From contig CM077115.1 of NCBI GenBank assembly GCA_039619475.1, forward strand, positions 557,534,374 through 557,598,373: DNA of 64,000 nt, given 5' to 3'. A program made the translations under genes and the position numbers. This document shows, piece after piece, positions 57,711 to 64,000 of the stretch; positions within the stretch are counted from its first letter, which is position 1, and each line of letters begins with the position of its first letter. The notes under the pieces are model-generated. The model worked only from the letters and a program-made list of their open reading frames with translations, was not told where the DNA came from and ran no database searches. This DNA comes from Icerya purchasi. Taxonomy: Eukaryota; Arthropoda; Insecta; Hemiptera; Monophlebidae.

Positions 57711-57951
57711 AAATGAATGAAATAGAGTAAACACTAAAAACACAATGATATAATTTAAAATATAAAAATATAAGAACACTGATGATTAGTTTCGGATATT
57801 ACAATCCCCATCCTCATGGTGCGTATAAACAATTAATACACACCATGAGGATGGGGATTGTAATATCCGAAACTAGCCGGTGTTTTTATATTTTTATATT
57901 TTAATTATATCACATTGTGTTCTTAGTGTTTACTCCATTTTATTCATTACT
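57711..57951. repeat. Foldback element, about 111-bp arms
   Basis: Arms 57711-57821 and 57841-57951 pair around a 19-base loop. The inner 35 bases, for example TTTCGGATATTACAATCCCC, are perfect; the outer AT-rich parts differ by small indels. No coding sequence. It directly abuts the LINE tail at 57951. Confidence 0.85.
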
Positions 57952-58273
57952 TCTCCTTATTGGCCATATGGCTACCACCCTCCCGGCGATCAATGTATTT
58001 CTGATCCCGATCATATAATGTTCAGTTGTTCGTCGCTTTCAACTGAACAGGCTTCTTTTTATTCCTTCCTCTTACAAAATGGTATTCCCGCTCCATACTG
58101 TGCTTCATTCATTCTCTCCCTTCCTTCTCCTTCGGTTATTCTAGCTCTTGATTCTTTTCTGTCAGCTATCTCTGATCGTGTAAGGATCTGAGTCTCTCTT
58201 TTCTCTCTATTCCACTGTTCTTGGGCCAATGTCCATGTCGACGAACCCATTAAAAAAAAAAAAAAAAAAAAAT
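57951..58273 (+). mobile_element. 5'-truncated LINE, RNase H family, copy 2
   Basis: Closely matches 22346-22680 in opposite orientation. The plus-strand frame from 57880 includes QCISDPDHIMFSCSSLSTEQ with the C-x-S-D-x-D-H-x2-F-x-C motif and ends SFLSAISDRVRI before the stop. The 3' end TTGGGCCAATGTCC...GAACCCATT is followed by about 20 A. Only the last 320 bp are present. Low divergence from copy 1 suggests recent spread. Confidence 0.85.
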
Positions 58274-58574
58274 TGTATTTCTTTACAGACAGGATATCTT
58301 TCTTGCAAATGAAAGTCTTTTTGTCCCCCTTACAAATGAAATGAATTCGAACAGAGCATTTACGTTCCGACCTTTTCGGATTTTATATTTATATTGTCAA
58401 TTTCCTGTCTGGAACAATAGTGCCGGCAAACAAAAACAAATATTCTTGACCGACCTTTTCACGCTAATATATGATTGGCCGCTAGTTAATAGTGTACTAC
58501 ATTACCTTCGGCCTTATGGTGGGCAACTGTCCTTTGAACCATGTAGCTGACGTATACATATATACATACAACTT

Positions 58575-58805
58575 GTGGCATAAATTTGATCTAGAATGCT
58601 CTCTTCAATATCTAACACACCATTTGTAGTTTCGATTCAATTGGATGGAGTGCCAGATAAAAACGAAATCTCATACACTTCATCTGAAATGGCTGCATTA
58701 AAATATTTACCACTTACGTTTTACGATGTAGGAAGGTTGTTTTTCGTAATGAAAGCTATAATTAACAGACACACAAGATATAATGTACGTGATGAAAATT
58801 TTTAA
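58575..58805 (+). pseudogene. hAT-like transposase C-terminus (remnant)
   Basis: The frame 58596-58805 (69 codons, open slightly further upstream) ends MAALKYLPLTFYDVGRLFFV followed by MKAIINRHTRYNVRDENF. This resembles the end of a subgroup of hAT transposases, in which the pattern is K-Y-x-P-x-T-x2-D-V-E-R-x-F-S...L..R...F...N. Here the diagnostic E-R-S-F is changed to G-R-L-F, as expected of a decayed copy. Nothing upstream of 58575 is recognisable. Assignment rests on one motif. Confidence 0.45.
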
Positions 58806-58809
58806 AAAA

Positions 58810-60084
58810 ATTTAAATTTGAATTTATAATTTAATAGTTTTTTTTAAATATAAATCGATGTAATGGAAGAAAAAAGCAGCATGATAATAAAAATCTGAAG
58901 CGAAAAGCAAATGATTTTATTTTATTTTTTCAATATACACCAGCTACTATGAAATTTTTAGTGCATATAAATGCGAAACCTGATTATCGGGTATTACAAC
59001 TGGCTCGTTGTGGTTAACAGTTTTGTTATTAATTACTGATCTATCTCTCAAAATAAAGTTCATATGTCCTTCATTTTCAAATCCGGTTTATACCTATAAT
59101 GTGTAGGGTATTCTGAGTAATCGGTTTTTATTTGTTTGCAGTATGTGAGAATGTACGATATACTAACCTAAATTATCCCGTTCCACATATTTTGTAGGTG
59201 CTTATTACTACTTGCTCAGAAAAAATTATATTTTTTTTAAAACTTCCGAGCTTTCCGCGCCTTGACAGCCTAAATATTAAGTTTTGTGGGCTCGGCTACA
59301 GTTTTCCTATAAAACGGTCTTTAATGCATATTTTTATGATACGTTTTGGTTTCTTTCTCGGGCTATTGCTTATGTAAACACCCCTTTTTTTTTTTATTTG
59401 CTGTTTTTCGCCCAAAAGGGGATTTTAAATAAGTGTTTAACCGTAATTTTTTTGATTTTATGAAAAAAGATTCTACGTTTTAATATTTTGTATATCACTT
59501 TTAATGGATTGTCAGGTATTGGGTTAAGAATTTTTAAGAGTGATTTTTGAGGTCGTTTTAAATTCCATATTATACATTCTTGACGGTTTTTTGTCGCCCA
59601 AGGTAAAATCGGTTGGCTTGAAGTTGTAGATTGTCATAGACAGAATTTTAATTGTAATATATGTTTCAGATTTCGAAATTAATAAGTCTAATTATTTGTG
59701 AGATATTAATTTTTAATTGTTATTTTTGTCATTTCTAAACCGTCTAATTAGGATTCCGTATAATTCTCTGCAGAATACCGTTTATTTTCACTAGTTAATT
59801 TATATTAACGCTTCATTCCATGTCCCGTTCATAGTGGTAATCATGTAAATACAACCACTGGGTAACACCGGATAGATTATGTAACGGAACAATGAAAAGT
59901 ACAATCTGTATGAGTATATCTGTAGATGTGGTAACTAACATTTATTTCGTGATTGGTCGATGTAATACAACAGCTTGTGTGATGTTGATGTTGACAGTTT
60001 GATGGGGATTTTGGAATACTGGGCAGTAATCAACTTGTAAAGATTTTATTCTGCTTAATACGATAGTAATGATTCAAGTTTTTT

Positions 60085-60141
<57 letters not shown>

Positions 60142-60950
60142 TGCTTTGCGAGTGTATTGGCTTTGCAGTTAACGGTTTGAAATCGGGATACTTTTAAGTC
60201 GCTTCCATATTTGGTCAGCCTGCGAGTACCAGAGAAGTTATTTGGAATGATAAAAGACAGATGTCTTAACTGCTCCAATATTCTTTTCGAACTCATTAAG
60301 CTCGAAAATGACGAAAAATTTAACTCTACAATGTCTAATTTCTAATGGAGCAGGATTTATTAGCTCTTAGATGAAATCTCTCTTTATTACTGTTAGTATT
60401 ATTATTTTACGTTTGCTCACTTCATAATGCGAGAGAAAACCTTAAGGAATTATTGTGTAGGCGGTCATGTTTTACGCTAAATTTCGGTCCAATCTAAATT
60501 TAAAGAAATATTCTTTTATCCGATTTTCACGAATTTAATCATCTTATAAAATTAGTTTTATGTCAATCAAAAAATCATTAAAAGCGTGAAAGATATTTTG
60601 AAAGAATTTTGTTATTTTCCTAGAAGTATTTAACAGCTGAACTACAATTTTTCTATACGATTATAGAGGGACCAAAATGGAAAAAACTTTCCCTCTCGAA
60701 TAAAGGAAAGAATGCTCAAAATATTTACCGTAGTACTTCAAGCCAGACTTCAAACAGATATACATACGTCATTTTTCTAAAATAATAACGGTTTGCTCAC
60801 GTGGAAATATTCCAAAACGACTAACTAAAAAAGCATTAAACAATTGTAAAAGAACGGGCGATATCAGTCTGTTTAAATCTGAGTTGGTGAGAGTGGCGAG
60901 TTTTGTTACAAATTCTGCTTTCAAACGAAGCTCTAGTCGGTTACAATTAA
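58810..60950. other. AT-rich stretch without recognised genes
   Basis: Only the (TAA)n array at 60087-60139 is clear. No domain or repeat shared elsewhere is seen. Confidence 0.4.
60087..60139. repeat. (TAA)n microsatellite
   Basis: About seventeen uninterrupted TAA units. Confidence 0.95.
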
Positions 60951-60964
60951 GAATTCAATTCCAA

Positions 60965-61444
60965 TCTATGGTTTGACTCCTACGTCTCCTCTTTCTCCGA
61001 CGCGGATTCCTTTTTTTTTATCTATTCAGCCTTCCCTTCCTCGTTTCCCCTGGTTTCTTGACTTTTCTGTCATGCGTCGCTCTAACATCTCTGCGATTTG
61101 CCGCCTGCGCTTTGGGCACAGTTTGCTTCCTTCCTCGCTTTTCCGCTTTTCTCTTGTGCCATCTCCTTTTTGTCCATTGCACCCCTCCAATATCCAATTT
61201 GTGTCCGTGATCCCGATCACGTAATGTTCGAGTGTGCATCTCTTGTAACCGATCAAGCTGCTTTCTATTCCTCCCTTTTACAAATTCCCACTCCATACAG
61301 TGCTTCGTTCATTCTCTCCCTTCCTTCTCCTTCTGTTGTTCAGGCTCTTGATTCCTTTTTGTCGGCTATCTCAGATCGTATAAAGATCTAAGTTTCCTCG
61401 TCCTTTTTCCTCTGTTCTTGGGCCAATGTCCTTGTAGACGAACT

Positions 61445-61476
<32 letters not shown>
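60965..61476 (+). mobile_element. 5'-truncated LINE, RNase H family, copy 3
   Basis: Frames from 60965 read LWFDSYVSSFSDADS, then after shifts FLAFPLFSCAISFLS, and in 61098-61391 PICVRDPDHVMFECASLVTD with the Cys-Asp-Asp-His-Cys motif, ending SFLSAISDRIKI. The 3' end CTTGGGCCAATGTCC and GACGAACTC precede about 30 A. It corresponds to 22346-22870 of copy 1 but is more diverged than copy 2. Confidence 0.8.
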
Positions 61477-61479
<3 letters not shown>

Positions 61480-61480
<1 letters not shown>

Positions 61481-62230
61481 CGCTACGTAATCACAGGATT
61501 TTCCCTTTTTTTCTCATTTTTTCTACTCGTTTCTAATTTCCGTCCAAGTTCTATCATGTACAGATGCGGTAATCGGAACTGGTCTTGTCAAGGCTGAGAG
61601 TGGGAAATATGCAAACACAGTGCGGTTTAAATTTTTTTCATTGTGAACCTGCGCATAATAAAGTCAATGGGCGGGTTGTTGCACATGGGCAATCTGCGAT
61701 TTTTAATACACGTTTAATGCGGAATGCAATAAAAATTGATTATAACTTGTAATATCAGGTTAATTAATATGCAGTGCACATCGGCCGGACGCAGCTTGAT
61801 GGATGTAACATTTAAAGCGAATCGATTCGATTGGCTATGTGCGTACTATGCGTCTGCAAGCTCTGCGTAAATGCTGAACTTCTCATCTGATAATTAGAAT
61901 ATCGCTTATTATCTGCTGCGACAATGAAACACATTTTGCACCAGTGATCGAGTAGCCTACATTTTTTTTCTACAACATCTCCTTCGGCACTGAAATGTAA
62001 TGAAACGAGCCCGCGCAGTGTTACATTTTCGTTATTATTAACATTATCGATAGCTGACATCGAAGGCGGACGTAATATTACCGAACGGATAATTACTAAA
62101 TACCATACGCGAGTGCAGAATTTCGCGATGTAAATTACGAGAATTAGGTCACGAAATTGTTAAGTTTATAGAATTAGCGGTGAAAATATATTTTTTTTCT
62201 TTTCTGTTTTTTTTTTAAGTGTCTATCTGC
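61480..62230. other. GC-balanced block without recognised gene
   Basis: Between LINE tails; 61550-62150 has balanced composition and TTAATTAATATGCA-like words (homeodomain/POU-type). The 82-codon minus frame at 61812-62060 lacks a domain. Confidence 0.3.
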
Positions 62231-62233
62231 CTT

Positions 62234-64000
62234 TCTTTTTTTTTTTTTTTATTTATTTATTTATTTATTTTTTTGCATATAAAGCTTTAACGTGGTTAGC
62301 GGTGGAAACCATTTAATTAAGTTTTTGGTTTCCTCCCCTCTACCTTTTACAAAATCCTTAATCTTATCTTAACATATTATAATATTAATATAAATTGATA
62401 TTGTACGTTCTGTATTGCAATTCCTTTTTGGCGAAATTATTGAATATATTTATTTTTTAATTCTCCACAGTCCTTCGCGATCTCCATGTTTTAAATGTTA
62501 CATCCATTCAGGATATACACTGTCCTGCTCATTGCTTCTAATGCAATTTTCTGTTTCTGCTATCTTGAATCTTTTCAGATATATTTTGAAATTCCCATGG
62601 CCTGATATAAATTGTATATTGGAAAGAAATTTGGCGTATAATAATTGTTGTTTAATCTCTGCTTGAATGTTGGGAAAAAATCTTTCGTTATTCCACTATG
62701 ATTCGTCCACACCGCTTCAAACTTCTCCACATATTCTTCCATGATAAATTTTTTGGATTGTCTGTCTGTTATTATTTTATTCTCTACTATATATCTATTA
62801 TATTTATATATGCGATTTTTTCGGAAGTTTGTTCTATTTTTAATTCATTTTTGATTGCAAAAATATTGACATATGTTTTTCTATTTCCAAGTATGAATAT
62901 TCCAGCTATGACTGATGCGTTTGTATAATTTTTATTGTTTTGTAAGCTTTGATTAGTTTGATTGCTATGATGTTCTGTGTATGCTTGCTAAAAATTTTTG
63001 AAATTTATTGAACTTTAGCATATCCTTATAAATAATACTACTGTATAATAGATTAGATAATATCACTGTTTTGTATAATATTATTCCTTTTTTGTAATTC
63101 ATCTGATTGTTAAAATAGCTTCGTGAATATATTAATAAATTTCGTAATTTTTTCATTTAAGTACTTGCAGTGGTTGTAAAATTTAAGGTTTTTATCTATC
63201 GGTACTCCGAGGTATTTTACTTGGTCCTTTACTGTAGTCCGTATTTATTTAAGTTCATGTTGATTTTTCTGCGGTTGAATATCATCAAATTTGTTTTGCT
63301 CATATTTAGATTAGGATATTTCTAGGAACTCTTTTATGTTTCTTATACACTATTGCTATTTTGTTTTCTAACTTTTCTGTATTTCTGTCTGCTACTATAA
63401 TTGCTAAATCATCTACAAATGTTATAATTTTAACATCGCTCGGTAATTCTAACTTATATATTTGTGCAAACAGTATATTCCATAAATATGGGCTTAACAC
63501 CGCTCCTTGTAATATACCTGTATCTACGTGTACCTTTTTTTTTGTAGTTGTTTATATTAATTTCCGTATATCTTTGATCATAATATTGATTTAGAATCTC
63601 CCATAAGTTATTGTCTAATTTTAATTTTTCCAGTAGTTTTATCATCTGATTTATGTCACAATGCTATCAAATGCTTTTGTAATGTCTATAGTTAACATTA
63701 CCATTTTGTATGATTTACTTTTGTATTCTTTAATAGTTTTGTACATAAATTGCTAACTCTGTTGATTTCCCTTCTAATGCTAATTATATTTCTTGCTACA
63801 CAGAAGTTTTTGATTTTATTTAGTATGCATTTCTCATAAATCTTACTGAAATTTGATAATATGTTAATCGCTCTGTATGACATAGACACTTTCTTTGGTT
63901 TACCGATTTTATGTATTATTACGGTTCTAGATAATGTCCATATATCTGGATAGTAGCTTTTCTCAAATAATTTATTTATATATTTTGTTAATTACTCCTG
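62234..64000 (-). mobile_element. R1-like LINE, 3' part, running off the window
   Basis: On the minus strand, from the window edge: YYPDIWTLSRTVIIHKIGKP (near 63950) and SYRAINILSNFSKIYEKCIL (63889 on), then LTIDITKAFDSI near 63690 with the first catalytic Asp, NNYKKKGTRRYRY (63560), MLSPYLWNILFAQIYKLELP (63500) and FVDD at 63408-63419. Further on come KGIILYKTVILSNLLYSS (63080) and GHGNFKIYLKRFKIAETENC (62605 on), the Gly-His-Gly block of R1-clade C-termini. The 3' end is an (AAAT)n and A-rich tail at 62234-62274. Several stops and frameshifts inactivate it. Confidence 0.75.

Larger units (their letters stand above)
57100..58565 (+). repeat. Direct duplication, copy 2, interrupted
   Basis: Counterpart of 53219-54440. 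It is interrupted at about 57612-58328 by a foldback repeat and a LINE tail, absent from copy 1. These insertions are therefore younger than the duplication. The A run near 57578-57606 corresponds to a shorter A run at 54170-54186 of copy 1. Confidence 0.8.

Overview
This 64 kb window is AT-rich arthropod DNA, most likely from an insect with a large, transposon-laden genome. The reasons are the non-LTR retrotransposon (LINE) families with endonuclease, reverse transcriptase and RNase H domains, two tRNA-derived SINE families, a piggyBac relic, hAT relics, long A/T tracts and abundant (AT)n and (AAT)n microsatellites. I see no bacterial operons, rRNA, functional tRNA gene, CRISPR array or convincing intact host protein-coding gene. 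Species and order cannot be fixed from sequence alone; a hemipteran would fit but is only a guess.

Layout. 0-2.5 kb: two decayed retrotransposon pieces on the minus strand, one encoding an ORF1-type C-terminal domain. 2.5-9.1 kb: AT-rich sequence with one copy of an unnamed repeat (family B) and an exon-like GC-balanced block near 8.0-8.3 kb. 9.1-10.5 kb: LINE tail and RNase H remnants. 10.8-17.8 kb: a transposon nest. A plus-strand LINE (endonuclease 10.8-12.1 kb, reverse transcriptase 17.1-17.8 kb) is interrupted by minus-strand LINE tails, one of which holds a complete 4.26 kb LINE flanked by a perfect 13-bp target-site duplication. 19.3-21.6 kb: a tRNA-derived SINE, a 190-bp palindrome built from family B ends, and a possible TIR element. 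22.3-27.0 kb: an RNase H LINE copy, a dead piggyBac transposase, a reverse-transcriptase fragment and another LINE tail. 27.9-32.6 kb: two copies of one LINE family in head-to-head orientation, the plus copy inserted into a hAT-like MITE, followed by an internally deleted hAT element with an 8-bp TSD. 35.9-36.5 kb: an unrecognised decayed coding region. 36.9-38.6, 41.6-43.8 and 45-50.7 kb are repeat-poor and less AT-rich, and could be regulatory or intronic DNA of a neighbouring host gene. 53.2-58.6 kb: an old direct duplication of about 1.2 kb, later interrupted by a foldback element and a LINE tail. 61.0-64.0 kb: one more tail of that LINE family and an R1-like LINE running off the right edge.

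Nothing here works as a pathway. The functional logic is parasitic: LINEs copy themselves by target-primed reverse transcription, SINEs probably borrow LINE machinery (the 19.3 kb SINE ends in the same trinucleotide repeat as the full-length LINE), and DNA transposons leave non-autonomous remnants. The best leads are a base-paired hairpin just upstream of the poly(A) tail of one LINE group, with compensatory changes between copies; the dated layers of the 10.8-17.8 kb nest; the piggyBac relic with all three catalytic aspartates still readable; and the unidentified coding remnant at 36 kb.
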